A DNA stretch of 64,000 nucleotides from Microbacterium testaceum. Lineage in GTDB: Bacteria > Actinomycetota > Actinomycetes > Actinomycetales > Microbacteriaceae. The notes under the pieces are model-generated. The model ran no database searches, was not told the origin of the DNA, and saw only the letters and a list, made by a program, of their open reading frames with translations. Positions within the stretch are counted from its first letter, which is position 1; every line of letters begins with the position of its first letter. Both the position numbers and the translations under genes were made by a program. The DNA lies in assembly GCF_001476285.1 (NCBI RefSeq), contig NZ_LDRU01000061.1, forward strand, positions 1 to 64,000. Reading direction: 5' to 3'. Below, one piece after another: positions 43,187-52,274 of this stretch.

Positions 43187-46100
43187 TCACGCGCCCTTCA
43201 GCGCCTTCGCGATGCGCTGGATCGACACGGGTTCCGCGGTGCCGAGGCGCTGGGCGAACAGGCTCACGCGCAGCTCCTCCAGCAGCCACCGCGTCTGCAC
43301 GAGGTTCGCCGGGGCGTCGGCGGGAAGAGGCACCGTGCCTCCGGCCTCGACGAAACCGGCGGCGGCGCGCTCGTACTCGGTCATGCGCTGGCGGTCGCGG
43401 CCCGGGTTGTCCGAGAGCGTCTTCACCCGCTCGAGCGCACCGGCGAGGTAGCGGGGGTAGTGCTGCAGGCGTGGGATGCCGGTGCGCGAGAGGAAACCGG
43501 GGAACAGCAGCCCCTTCACCTGGCCGCGCACGTCGTTGAGCGCTCCGAGGAGCGTCATCGACGCGGCATCCTTCATCGCCCTCTCGACCTCGCGCTGCGC
43601 GAGCAGGATCTTGGCCGCGAGCGACACCGTCTGGAACGTGCGCTCCACCGAAACGGAAGAGAACGCGTCGCGCACCCGCTCGAAGTCCCCTCGGGTGCGC
43701 ACGGCGCCGTCGCGCCCGAGGATGTCGTCGGCCAGGGCCGCGCGCGCATCCTCGATCAGGGCTTTCGCGTTCTGGTAGGGGGATGCCGCGAGCGCGAGCT
43801 TCTCGTTCGCGGTGAGGTGGTCGAGAACGTAGATGGCGGGGGAGGGGACGGCCAGCAGCATCAGGCGACGGATGCCGGCCCGCGTGAGCCGCGCGGCGTC
43901 TTCGGGTGTCGCCTCGACGCGCAGAGCGACGCTGTCGCCCTCGTCGACGAGCGCCGGGTAGCCGCGTACGACGCCGCCGGCGACGGGGGTGTCGACGACC
44001 TCGGTGAGCTCGTCGAGGTCCCAGGTGGTGAGCTTCGTGCGCGAAGCGAAAGCGGGGGAGGCCTGGGCGACCTTCGCGGCCCTCTGCGGGGGCCGAGAGA
44101 TCGTCGACTCGACGCTGGAGCGCGCCCGGTCGGCCAGTCGTCGCTGCAGCGCACCGAGGTCGCGGTCGCTGCCGACCGCCCGGCCCCGGGCATCGACCGC
44201 TCGGAACGAGGGGAGGAGGTGCGCGGGAACGCGCTCGAGCTCGAAGTCGGCCGCGCTCACCCGCTGGTTCGCGACGCGCTGCACCAGGGCGGCGAGGGCG
44301 TCGACGAGCGTCGTTTTCGGGAGGCCGTTCGCGTGCTCGGGGCCCTTCTCGGCGAGTTCGGCCGAGAACTTCTCCGCCCAGTCGGCGGCCGGCACCACGT
44401 TGCGGCGGATGGTCTTCGGCAGGGCGCGAAGCAACGCGGTGACGAGCTCGTCGCGCATTCCGGGCACCTGCCAGTCGAAGCCGTCGGGGCGCAGCTGCGC
44501 GAGCAGGGGCAGCGGCACGACGACCGTCACGCCGTCGTCGGGGGCGCCCGGCTCGAAGCGATACGCGAGGTTCAGGGTCTGATCGCCCTGCCGCCAGCGC
44601 GCGGGGAAGGCCCGGTCGTCGCCCTGCGCTCGGTCTCCGGTGAGGTCGGACTCGCGCAGGTCGAGCAGGTGCGGTGTGCGGTTCGAGGCATCCTTCCACC
44701 AGGTCTCGAACGAGCGGACGTCGGTGACGTCGGCGGGAATTCGGGCGTTGTAGAACGCGAACACCGCTTCATCGCCGATGAGGATGTCGCGGCGGCGCTC
44801 GCGCTCCTCGATCTTCTCGAGCAGGCGGCGCTGCTCGACGTTGCGGCGGAGGAACGCCGTGAGGCGCTTGTCGAGGACCGAGGGGTCCCACTCGCCCTCG
44901 ACGAGGGCGTGGCGGACGAACATCTCGCGGGCGAGAGGGCGGTCGAAGCGCGCGAGCTGGACGCGACGCCGGCCGACGAGCTCGACACCGAACAGCGTGA
45001 CCTTCTCGTACGCGGCGGCGGAGCCGGCATCCTTCGACCAGTGCGGCTCGCTCAGCGAGCGCTTCACCAGGTCGGGGGCGAGTTCCTCCGCCCACGCCGG
45101 GTCGACGGCCGCGACCGTCCGCGCGAACAGGCGCGAGGTCTCGACGAGCTCGGCGGCCATCACAGCCGAGGGACGCTTCTTCTTCAGCCCCGAGCCGGGG
45201 AAGATCGCGAACCGCGCGCCGCGGGCGCCGATGTACTCGCCCTTGACGGGGCGTGCGTCGCCCGGGGTCTTGCGGTCCTTGGCCTGCGCCATCGTGCGCG
45301 GATCCAGGATGCCGATGTGCGACAGCAGTCCGGAGAGGATCGCACGGTGGATGGCGTCGCCGGCGGCGTGGCCCTCCGGTGTGTCCCCCGAGGAGCCTCG
45401 TCCCACTTCTGACGGTGCGTGTCCCGAATTGTGCTGCTTCGAGCGCTCCGCACCGGCCATAAGTGGGACATGGTTCTTCGCGCCGCGCCCGGAAGCGCCG
45501 CGCCCGCCGTCGCCGGAGCCGGGGCGCTCGCCCGAGGCGCCCAACGAGCGCAGCTGCCGGTGCACGTCGACCCACTCGCGCACGCGCACGTAATTCAGAT
45601 GCTCGCTCCGGCACAGGCGCCGGAACGCGCTCGAGCCGAGCTCGGCCTGCTTCTCCTGCAGGTACTCCCACAGGTTCAGCAGCGAGAGGAAATCGCTGGT
45701 CGGGTCGGTGAACCGGGCGTGGAACCGGTCGGCTTCCTCGCGGCGGTCCTCGGGGCGCTCGCGCACGTCCTGGATGGACATGCCGGAGACGATCGCGAGG
45801 ACCTCGGCCGAGACGTCGTTCCGGCGCGCCTCGATGAGCATTCGCGCGAAGCGCGGGTCGATCGGCAGCCGCGCGATCTCGCGGCCGATCTCGGTGAGGC
45901 GGGGACCGTCTTCACGCCCGCCACCGCGCGACGGGTCGCGATCGGGTCGGTCGTCGCGCGAGCGCGCCCCCGGTGCCGGCAGCTTCACCGCGCCGAGCTC
46001 GACGAGCAGGTCGAACGCCGCCTTCACACCGCGCGAATCGGGCGGGGTCAGGAACGGGAAAGCCTGGATGTCGCCGAACCCGAGCGAGAGCATCTGCAGG

Positions 46101-47377
46101 ATCACGGATGCCAGCGACGTGCGCAGGATCTCGGGTTCGGTGTACTCCGGCCGACGCGTGAAATCGTCCTCGGAGTAGAGGCGGATCGCGACACCGGGCG
46201 ATGTGCGCCCCGCGCGACCGGATCGCTGCTGCGCCGAGGCCTGGGACACGGCCTCGATCGGCAGCCGCTGGATCTTCGACCTGTTGCTGTACCGCGAGAT
46301 GCGGGCTGTGCCGGTGTCGATCACATACCGGATGCCGGGGACGGTGAGACTCGTCTCGGCGACGTTGGTGGCGAGGATGACACGGCGGCGAACGCCCGCG
46401 ACGGTGGAGCGCTCGAAGACGCGGTGCTGCTCGGCGGCGGACAGGCGCCCGTACAGGGGGAGGACCTCTGTCGGCGCGGCATCCTTCTGATACGCCCCGC
46501 GGATGGCATCCGCCGCATCCCGGATCTCCGCCTCACCGGGGAAGAACACGAGCACGTCGCTCGCGGGCTCCCGGTCGAGCTCGCGGAGCGCCGCCACGAC
46601 GGCCCCGACCTCGTCGGCGTCGTCGCCGTCGCGCGTCGCGCGGGCCGAACTCCTGACTTTCTGCGGCGCTGCGACCCCGCGGCCACGGGATGTCGCGGCG
46701 TCGGAGCCGTCGGCATCCGGATCCTCAGGAGTTTCGCCCGCACCGTCGGCGCCATCCAGCGGCCGGTACCGGATCTCGACCGGATACGTCCGCCCCGACA
46801 CCTCGATCACGGGCGCCGGCACCGGCTCGCCGCCCGGCTCGGCGGGCGGCGCGGCGAAGTGGCGCGCGAAGCTCTCGGGGTCGATCGTCGCCGAGGTGAC
46901 GATGACCTTGAGGTCGGGGCGCTTCGGCAGGATGCGGCGGAGGTACCCGAGCAGGAAGTCGATGTTGAGCGAACGCTCGTGCGCCTCGTCGACGATGATC
47001 GTGTCGTAGCGGCGCAAGAGCCGGTCGCGGTGGATCTCGTTGAGCAGGATGCCGTCGGTCACGAGCGCCACACGTGTATCGGCCGACACCTTGTCGGTGA
47101 AGCGCACCTTGTACCCGACGGTCGAACCGAGGGGCACCCGCATCTCTTCGGCGATGCGCTCCGCGATCGTGCGCGCGGCGATGCGGCGGGGTTGCGTGTG
47201 CGCGATGGAGGTGCGGCCGAGCTCGAGGCAGATCTTCGGCAGCTGCGTGGTCTTGCCCGATCCGGTCGCGCCGGCGACGATCACGACCTGGTGGTCGCGG
47301 ATGGCGCGCGCGATCTCGTCCCGCGCGGCGCTGACGGGTAGCTCGGGCGGGTAGACGATCACGGGTTCGACAGACAC
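43187..47377 (-). CDS. hrpA: ATP-dependent RNA helicase HrpA
   Basis: 1396 residues from GTG 47377, chosen because SVEPVIVYPPELPVSAARDE leads directly into the helicase domain. Walker A GATGSGKT (about 36-43), TQPRRIAARTIAERIA, DEAH box at about 130-133 (IIVDEAHERSLNIDFLLGY), TSATIDPESFARHF, then VILATNVAETSLTVPGIRYV and QRSGRAGRTSPGVAIRLY. HA2/OB regions follow, then a long C-terminal DUF3418-type domain. A low-complexity acidic insert (ETPEDPDADGSDAATSRGRG) lies near residue 220. HrpA helicases remodel RNA and resolve collided ribosomes in Escherichia coli. Both flanks carry the same repeat family. Confidence 0.95.
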   Translation of the reverse strand: MSVEPVIVYPPELPVSAARDEIARAIRDHQVVIVAGATGSGKTTQLPKICLELGRTSIAHTQPRRIAARTIAERIAEEMRVPLGSTVGYKVRFTDKVSADTRVALVTDGILLNEIHRDRLLRRYDTIIVDEAHERSLNIDFLLGYLRRILPKRPDLKVIVTSATIDPESFARHFAAPPAEPGGEPVPAPVIEVSGRTYPVEIRYRPLDGADGAGETPEDPDADGSDAATSRGRGVAAPQKVRSSARATRDGDDADEVGAVVAALRELDREPASDVLVFFPGEAEIRDAADAIRGAYQKDAAPTEVLPLYGRLSAAEQHRVFERSTVAGVRRRVILATNVAETSLTVPGIRYVIDTGTARISRYSNRSKIQRLPIEAVSQASAQQRSGRAGRTSPGVAIRLYSEDDFTRRPEYTEPEILRTSLASVILQMLSLGFGDIQAFPFLTPPDSRGVKAAFDLLVELGAVKLPAPGARSRDDRPDRDPSRGGGREDGPRLTEIGREIARLPIDPRFARMLIEARRNDVSAEVLAIVSGMSIQDVRERPEDRREEADRFHARFTDPTSDFLSLLNLWEYLQEKQAELGSSAFRRLCRSEHLNYVRVREWVDVHRQLRSLGASGERPGSGDGGRGASGRGAKNHVPLMAGAERSKQHNSGHAPSEVGRGSSGDTPEGHAAGDAIHRAILSGLLSHIGILDPRTMAQAKDRKTPGDARPVKGEYIGARGARFAIFPGSGLKKKRPSAVMAAELVETSRLFARTVAAVDPAWAEELAPDLVKRSLSEPHWSKDAGSAAAYEKVTLFGVELVGRRRVQLARFDRPLAREMFVRHALVEGEWDPSVLDKRLTAFLRRNVEQRRLLEKIEERERRRDILIGDEAVFAFYNARIPADVTDVRSFETWWKDASNRTPHLLDLRESDLTGDRAQGDDRAFPARWRQGDQTLNLAYRFEPGAPDDGVTVVVPLPLLAQLRPDGFDWQVPGMRDELVTALLRALPKTIRRNVVPAADWAEKFSAELAEKGPEHANGLPKTTLVDALAALVQRVANQRVSAADFELERVPAHLLPSFRAVDARGRAVGSDRDLGALQRRLADRARSSVESTISRPPQRAAKVAQASPAFASRTKLTTWDLDELTEVVDTPVAGGVVRGYPALVDEGDSVALRVEATPEDAARLTRAGIRRLMLLAVPSPAIYVLDHLTANEKLALAASPYQNAKALIEDARAALADDILGRDGAVRTRGDFERVRDAFSSVSVERTFQTVSLAAKILLAQREVERAMKDAASMTLLGALNDVRGQVKGLLFPGFLSRTGIPRLQHYPRYLAGALERVKTLSDNPGRDRQRMTEYERAAAGFVEAGGTVPLPADAPANLVQTRWLLEELRVSLFAQRLGTAEPVSIQRIAKALKGA

Positions 47378-47440
47378 AGCCTTCCAGCCTATCGCGGGGT
47401 GGCGCCTCCGCGTCCGGCCCCAACCGTTCGCGTCAGCGCG

Positions 47441-47582
47441 TGAGTTGTCGCGATTGGTCGCGTCGGGCGGGGTGTGGCGCACATATGCGGCAAGTCAGTG
47501 CGACGTTCGAGTGCCCGCGGGGCGTTCGTTTGCCGCGAGTGGCCGCGTCGCGTGGGGGGTGGCGCACATATGCGACAACTCA
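47441..47582. repeat. Two repeat units related to the marR-hrpA array
   Basis: In the 325-bp gap between hrpA and the GH3 gene, GGCGCACATATGCG occurs at 47476-47489 and 47561-47574 (period 85), each followed by GCAAGTCA or ACAACTCA. TGAGTTGTCGC at 47441-47451 is the exact reverse complement of the end of the second unit (47572-47582). Period and end motif match the array on the other side of hrpA. The rest of the gap shows nothing recognisable. Confidence 0.7.
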
Positions 47583-47702
47583 ATGTCGGACCGTGTGGGT
47601 TTCGCGAGCGGAGAGGGCGGCTTCGACCCGCGTGGATTGCCGCGGTGTGTCGCTTCGGAGGGCGGAGAAGCGACGTTTTCCGGCAGATGACGCGGACGGG
47701 CG

Positions 47703-48860
47703 TCAGGGCATCGCAGCCTTCGCTGCCAGGATCCGGGTCACCGCCGCATCCACCTTCGCGGCGAACGCGCTGTCGTTCTGCGCCTTCGACAGCACGGCCT
47801 GGCGCATCTCGGGGTAGACCGACGAATCGGCCGAGACCAGCAGCAGGTCGATCCCCGCCTCGATGGCGAGTGTTGCGCGGTCGGCGGGCGACCACGCCTG
47901 CACCTGTTGCGCGGCGGAGAGGTCGTCCGTGGTCACGACTCCGTCGAAGCCGACCGTGTTGCGGAGCACGCCGACCACTGTGGGCGAGAACGCTGCGGGC
48001 GCCGAGGAGTCGATTTTCTCGTAGATCGCGGTCGACAGCATGACCACGGCGGGTCCCTCCGGCAGCACCGTCGAGTACACGCCGACGTCGGCGCCGTCGG
48101 CCGTGACGAAGTCGTCCGTCACCCCGGCGGTCGTATCGGTGTTGTCGCCCACGTGCCCGAGCCCGGGGAAGTGCTTGAAGGTCGGAAGCACGCCGCCGTC
48201 GCGCATCCCGGCGGCGAACGCCCCGGCCTTGGCCGCGACCGTCGCCCCGTCGTAGCCGTACTCGCGCTCGAGTTCGCCGATCGGCGGGTTGCTCTGCGCG
48301 GTCTCGGGGCTCGTGACGATGTCGGCGACGGGAGCGAGGTTCATGTTCACGCCGGCCTGCGTGAGCTGCCCGCCCCAGGTCGCGGCGTTGCTGCGCAGGG
48401 TCGCGTCGTCCTGCTGCCCCTGGTCGACCGCGGAGGGGATCTCATCGAACCCGGGTCCGCTCAGTACCTGCACCTCGCCGCCCTCCTGGTCGGTGGACAC
48501 CCACAGCAGCGGCTGACCCGCGGCCTGCGCCGAGGTGAATGTCGACACGAGCTGGGCGGTCGCCTGCGCGCCGGCATCCGATCTCCCGTGCAGGAAGATC
48601 CCGCCGATGTGATCGTCCGCGACCGCCGAGAGGGTGGTCTGGTCGGCTCCCTCGACGGACGTGCCCACCATGAACATCTGCCCGACCTTGTCGTCGAGGC
48701 TCATCCCCGCGAGCGGGTCGGTCGTGGGCGTCGGCGTGGGTGTCGGTGTGGGAGAGGGGGATGCCGTCGGACTCGGCGTCGGAGCGGGATCGGGGACGCA
48801 CCCGGTGAGCGCGAGCGCGGTGAGCACGAGAAGGGCGGAGGTCCGTGTGGCGGTCTTCAC
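47703..48860 (-). CDS. Glycoside hydrolase family 3 lipoprotein (NagZ-like)
   Basis: 385 residues from GTG 48860. Lipoprotein signal VKTATRTSALLVLTALALTG then Cys21, followed by a Pro/Thr/Ser repeat linker (about 25-48). The GH3 N-terminal barrel follows: MSLDDKVGQMFMVGTSVEG, GGIFLHGRSDAGAQ, LLWVSTDQEGGEVQVLSGPG, MNLAPVADIVTSPETAQSNP, and the KHFPGLGHVGDNTDTT loop carrying the substrate-binding Lys-His. This is the beta-N-acetylglucosaminidase (NagZ) type. In NagZ the motif is KHFPGHGD; here His and Asp of the catalytic dyad loop are shifted to GLGHVGD, so activity should be checked. Surface-anchored, likely in wall recycling. Confidence 0.85.
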   Translation of the reverse strand: MKTATRTSALLVLTALALTGCVPDPAPTPSPTASPSPTPTPTPTPTTDPLAGMSLDDKVGQMFMVGTSVEGADQTTLSAVADDHIGGIFLHGRSDAGAQATAQLVSTFTSAQAAGQPLLWVSTDQEGGEVQVLSGPGFDEIPSAVDQGQQDDATLRSNAATWGGQLTQAGVNMNLAPVADIVTSPETAQSNPPIGELEREYGYDGATVAAKAGAFAAGMRDGGVLPTFKHFPGLGHVGDNTDTTAGVTDDFVTADGADVGVYSTVLPEGPAVVMLSTAIYEKIDSSAPAAFSPTVVGVLRNTVGFDGVVTTDDLSAAQQVQAWSPADRATLAIEAGIDLLLVSADSSVYPEMRQAVLSKAQNDSAFAAKVDAAVTRILAAKAAMP

Positions 48861-48912
48861 CCTCCGATGCTCTCGCACGGACGACCCGGACCGCCTCCCC
48901 TTGCGCGCGGGC

Positions 48913-50154
48913 TCAACCGTTCCCGCGCGAACACGTCGCCTGGTCGGCCTTGCTCCCGCTGACGTTCCCCGGCAGTTCGACGACCTCGGGACCGGGGGTG
49001 GCATCCGTCGCGCCCGGGGTGGGGGTCTCGGGCGCCGTGGGCTCGGCCGTGGGTGCCGAGGGGTCCAGCGTCACGCCCTCGTTCGCGCCGAGCTCACCGG
49101 TGAGGGCGATCGGCGCGTTGCGGGCGAGGGCGTCCCACAACACGGCGGCACCGTCGAGGTCGGGAACGACCTTGTCGCTGTCGTCGGGGTCGGTCAGCAC
49201 GGGGTACTGCACGAACGTGGTGTCGCTGAGCGGAACGTCCTTGAGGGTGTACGCCAACTGTGCGATGCGAACGGGATCGGCCAGACTCTCGCTCGGGGTG
49301 ACGTTGTTGACCGCGGTGTTCGCGAGCGCCAGCAGGGTTCCGGGGTTGGAGAGCACCTCTTCGCTGCGCACCTTGTTGAGCAGCCGCGAGAGGTACTGCT
49401 GCTGGTTGCCGATGCGGGCGAGGTCGCTGCCGTCGCCGATGCCCTTGCGGGTGCGCAGGAACGCCAGGGCGTCGTATCCCTGGACGACGCGCGGGCCGGG
49501 CTCCCAGTTGATCCCGGCGTCGTAGTCGTTGATGCCGTCGCCGCCGATGCACACCTCGACGCCACCGACGGCGTCGGTGATGTTCACGACGTTGCCGAAG
49601 CTCACCTTCGCGGCGAAGGGGATCTGCTGACCCGTGAGGTTCGACACCGTGCTGGCCACGCACGCGAGGCCGCCGGCCTCGTACGCCGTGTTGATCGACG
49701 CCTTCCACGCCCCGGACGACACCGAGCCGTCCTCGTTGGTGCACTCCGGGATCTCGAGCCGCAGGTCGCGCGGGAACGAGACCACCGTCGCGCGGCGTGG
49801 AGCCTCCGACACGTGCACGAGGAGGTTGACGTCGTTCCGGATGCCCTCGGCCTCTGGATCGCTGCAGCGTTCGCCGAAATCGTCCTTGACCTGGTCGTCG
49901 CACTCGTCGGTTCCGACGATGAGCACGTCGAACGCGCCCGCGTACTCGCTCAGCGACGGGGCCTGCGAGGGGGCGTCGGGGAGCGGCACCGCGACCTCCT
50001 GCAGGCGCTGCGACAGCATCCAGGCGTACACGCCCCCGACCGCCACCGCGGCGACGACGGCCACGGTGAGGCCGATGGCGAGCAGTTTCAGTCCTCGGCG
50101 CCAGCCCGAATCGGGGCGGCGGCGGGCGTGAGCGGCGGAGGGTTCGGGGGGCAC
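48913..50154 (-). CDS. LytR-CpsA-Psr (LCP) family wall glycopolymer transferase
   Basis: 413 residues from GTG 50154; a TTG at 50181 would add nine residues and neither has a good Shine-Dalgarno. One membrane segment (LKLLAIGLTVAVVAAVAVGG) anchors an extracellular LCP domain: FDVLIVGTDE, IRNDVNLLVHVSEAPRRATV, VVSFPRDLRLEIPEC, INTAYEAGG, VVNITDAVGGVEVCIGGDG, and YDALAFLRTRKGIGDGSDLA then RIGNQQQYLSRLL with the arginines that bind lipid-linked pyrophosphate. It attaches glycopolymers to peptidoglycan. A Pro/Thr/Glu-rich tail ends the protein. Next to a GH3 wall enzyme, 52 bp away. Confidence 0.9.
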   Translation of the reverse strand: MPPEPSAAHARRRPDSGWRRGLKLLAIGLTVAVVAAVAVGGVYAWMLSQRLQEVAVPLPDAPSQAPSLSEYAGAFDVLIVGTDECDDQVKDDFGERCSDPEAEGIRNDVNLLVHVSEAPRRATVVSFPRDLRLEIPECTNEDGSVSSGAWKASINTAYEAGGLACVASTVSNLTGQQIPFAAKVSFGNVVNITDAVGGVEVCIGGDGINDYDAGINWEPGPRVVQGYDALAFLRTRKGIGDGSDLARIGNQQQYLSRLLNKVRSEEVLSNPGTLLALANTAVNNVTPSESLADPVRIAQLAYTLKDVPLSDTTFVQYPVLTDPDDSDKVVPDLDGAAVLWDALARNAPIALTGELGANEGVTLDPSAPTAEPTAPETPTPGATDATPGPEVVELPGNVSGSKADQATCSRGNG

Positions 50155-50202
50155 GGCGTCAGTAAACCACGCCGCTCGCAAAGAACCCCGGACGTGCGCG
50201 AC

Positions 50203-50230
50203 GGGGCGGCCGATGGCATCCGGCCGCCCC
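50203..50230 (-). terminator. Terminator of the pyrimidine/hydantoin operon
   Basis: GGGGCGGCCG (50203-50212) pairs perfectly with CGGCCGCCCC (50221-50230) around an 8-nt loop, 17 bp beyond the stop of the binding-protein gene. Confidence 0.7.
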
Positions 50231-50246
50231 GCGCGTGCGTGTGGTG

Positions 50247-51419
50247 TTACTGACCGCCCTCGGTGAGGGTCACGTCGATCGGCGTGTATTCACCGTCGAC
50301 GGTGACGCCCTCGTCCTTCAGCTCGGACAGCGCCTTGTCGATGTACTCGTTCGAGTACGCGGAGTCGGCCGGCTCGGTCGTGATGAGGTTGAGGCCGTCC
50401 TGGTTGACCGCCTTCAGCGCGCCCTGGACCGTCTTGTCCCACGCGGCCGAGTCGACCGTGCCGAAGTCGCCGCCCGTCCAGATGAGCTTGTTGACCTCGT
50501 TCATCTGCCACAGCTGGTGCACGGGTCCCACGGGGAACGCGTTCACACCGGGAGCCGTCGCGGCCTTGTAGGTGATGTCCGCCGCCTCGGTGGGGTTGTC
50601 GCGGGCGAAGACCCAGCCCTTCGTCACGGCCTTGAGGAAGCGCGTGGCGGCGTCGGCGTACGCCGGGTCGTCGGAGAGACGCTTCGTGTCGGCCCAGATC
50701 GCGTCCTGCAGCATGGCGCCGGCGGTGTCCTGGTACGAGATGACGTTGATGTCGTCCATCGTGTAGAGCTTGCCGGTGGCGGGGTTCACCGTCTCGAGCA
50801 GCTGCGCGAGCTCGTTGTACGTCATCGCCTGGGCGGCATCCACGTCCTTGTCGAGGAGCGCGTTCATCGAGAAGTCCTGCGTCGTGATCTTCACCGTCGA
50901 GGCGTCGAGACCCTTGTCGGCCATGGCCGCGAAGATCTCCCACTCGTTGCCGAAGCCCCACGAGCCGATGCGCTTGCCCTCGAAGTCGTCGACCGACGTG
51001 ATGCCGGAGTCCTTCCACGACACCTGGGTCGTTCCGGACTTCTGGAACACCTGGGCGATGTCGGTGAGTTCGACGCCCTGGTTCTCCATTGTGCCGAGGA
51101 CCTTCGGCACCCACGCGACGGCGAAGTCCACGTCTCCGGCGACCAGCGCGTCCTGCGGCACGATGTCACCGCCCGAGGGGATGACGTCGACCTTGTCGAA
51201 GCCCTCTTCCTGGAAGTAGCCCTTGTCCAGGGCGACGTAGTATCCCGCGAACTGCGCCTGCGGCAGCCACTGCAGTTGCAGCTTCACCGAGGTGAGAGGC
51301 GTGAAGTCGGCGTCGGATGCCGCGGGTGCGGAGCTGCCGCCGGAGCAGGCGGAGAGCGCGAGGGCGGCGACGCTGACGCCGGCGATCGCGCCGAGCGTGC
51401 GTCGGATGCTGTGTCTCAT
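50247..51419 (-). CDS. NMT1/THI5-type ABC transporter substrate-binding lipoprotein
   Basis: 390 residues. Lipoprotein signal with lipobox ALSAC (Cys25). The NMT1/THI5 fold is recognisable: VKLQLQWLPQAQFAGYYVAL, GYFQEEGFDKVDVIPSGGDI, VAGDVDFAVAWVPKVLG, GSWGFGNEWEIFAAMADKG and the AYADAATRFLKAVTKGW helix. Such proteins bind pyrimidine-like or other nitrogen heterocycles (hydroxymethylpyrimidine and relatives). In an operon with dihydropyrimidinase and ureidopropionase it probably brings in a pyrimidine, dihydropyrimidine or hydantoin. Last gene of the operon; its start codon abuts a GGAAGG/CCTTCC palindrome. Confidence 0.88.
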   Translation of the reverse strand: MRHSIRRTLGAIAGVSVAALALSACSGGSSAPAASDADFTPLTSVKLQLQWLPQAQFAGYYVALDKGYFQEEGFDKVDVIPSGGDIVPQDALVAGDVDFAVAWVPKVLGTMENQGVELTDIAQVFQKSGTTQVSWKDSGITSVDDFEGKRIGSWGFGNEWEIFAAMADKGLDASTVKITTQDFSMNALLDKDVDAAQAMTYNELAQLLETVNPATGKLYTMDDINVISYQDTAGAMLQDAIWADTKRLSDDPAYADAATRFLKAVTKGWVFARDNPTEAADITYKAATAPGVNAFPVGPVHQLWQMNEVNKLIWTGGDFGTVDSAAWDKTVQGALKAVNQDGLNLITTEPADSAYSNEYIDKALSELKDEGVTVDGEYTPIDVTLTEGGQ

Positions 51420-51432
51420 GGAAGGTCCTTCC
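51420..51432 (-). promoter_or_regulatory. Palindrome enclosing the Shine-Dalgarno of the binding-protein gene
   Basis: GGAAGGTCCTTCC is a perfect 6-1-6 palindrome touching the ATG at 51419. On the minus strand the AAGGA Shine-Dalgarno lies inside it, so a 5-bp hairpin with a 3-nt loop could hide the ribosome binding site. Confidence 0.4.
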
Positions 51433-51491
51433 GGTTCGGGTGGAGCGTGTGGCGGGTGGTGCAGGCTCTTTCGTCGTGGGGTGGATGCCGA

Positions 51492-52274
51492 TCAGCTGCG
51501 CGCGCGTCCCGCACCGAGACGGCGCGCGACGAGGCGTTCGAGCAGTGAGGTGACGAGGAAGAAGACGAGGCCGATCACGATGCCTCCGCCCACGAACGCC
51601 CAGGCGAGCGATGCACGTCCGGACTTGGCGTAGGTGGCGATCGCGGTACCGATGCCGTCGGCGGGTCCGCCGAAGTACTCGGCGACGAGGGCGGAGATGA
51701 CGGCGAGGGATGCCGCGACCCGCACGCCCGTCACGAGGTACGGCAGGGCCGTCGGCAGCGTGAGACGGAGGAACGTCTGCCCTCCGCTGGCGGCGGTGGC
51801 GCGGAAGAAGTCGCGCTGGACCGGGCGGGTCTGGCGGAGGCCGCGCAGCGTGTTGACGAACACGGGGACGAAGGCGGCGATCGCGGCGACCGCCTGGCGA
51901 CCGAACTGGCTCGAGGCACCGAACATCGTGTTGAAGATAGGGGTGAGGGCGACGATCGGCACCACGGCGAGGGCCGCGACCAGCGGTGCCGTCATGCCGT
52001 CGACGGGGCGCCAGGTCGCGGCGAGGGCGGCGAGCAGGATCGCGAGCAGGCTGCCGGCGAGGAGGCCGACGAGCGCGTTGGTGCCCGTGATGCCGGCCGC
52101 CTCGGCGATGAGGCCGAAGCGCTCGACGAACTCGGTGACGACCGCGAACGGATCGGGCAGCATCCGCGGGGCGCTGCCCGAGGCGACGAAGGCGTACCAG
52201 GCGGCGAGTCCCGCGATGCCGACGACGATCGGGGCGAGCAGACGTGCCCAGCCGGGGAGGCGGACGGCGTTCAT
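51492..52274 (-). CDS. ABC transporter permease (SsuC/ThiX-like)
   Basis: 260 residues with six hydrophobic segments. The BPD_transp_1 signature appears as FFRATAASGGQTFLRLTLPT followed by ALPYLVTGVRVAASLAVISA and EYFGGPADGIGTAIATYAKS, typical of the nitrate/sulfonate/pyrimidine-precursor transporter group. Its start overlaps the ATPase stop by 4 nt. A 72-bp gap separates it from the binding-protein gene. With the second permease gene (53062-54015) it would form a heterodimeric channel. Confidence 0.88.
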   Translation of the reverse strand: MNAVRLPGWARLLAPIVVGIAGLAAWYAFVASGSAPRMLPDPFAVVTEFVERFGLIAEAAGITGTNALVGLLAGSLLAILLAALAATWRPVDGMTAPLVAALAVVPIVALTPIFNTMFGASSQFGRQAVAAIAAFVPVFVNTLRGLRQTRPVQRDFFRATAASGGQTFLRLTLPTALPYLVTGVRVAASLAVISALVAEYFGGPADGIGTAIATYAKSGRASLAWAFVGGGIVIGLVFFLVTSLLERLVARRLGAGRARS

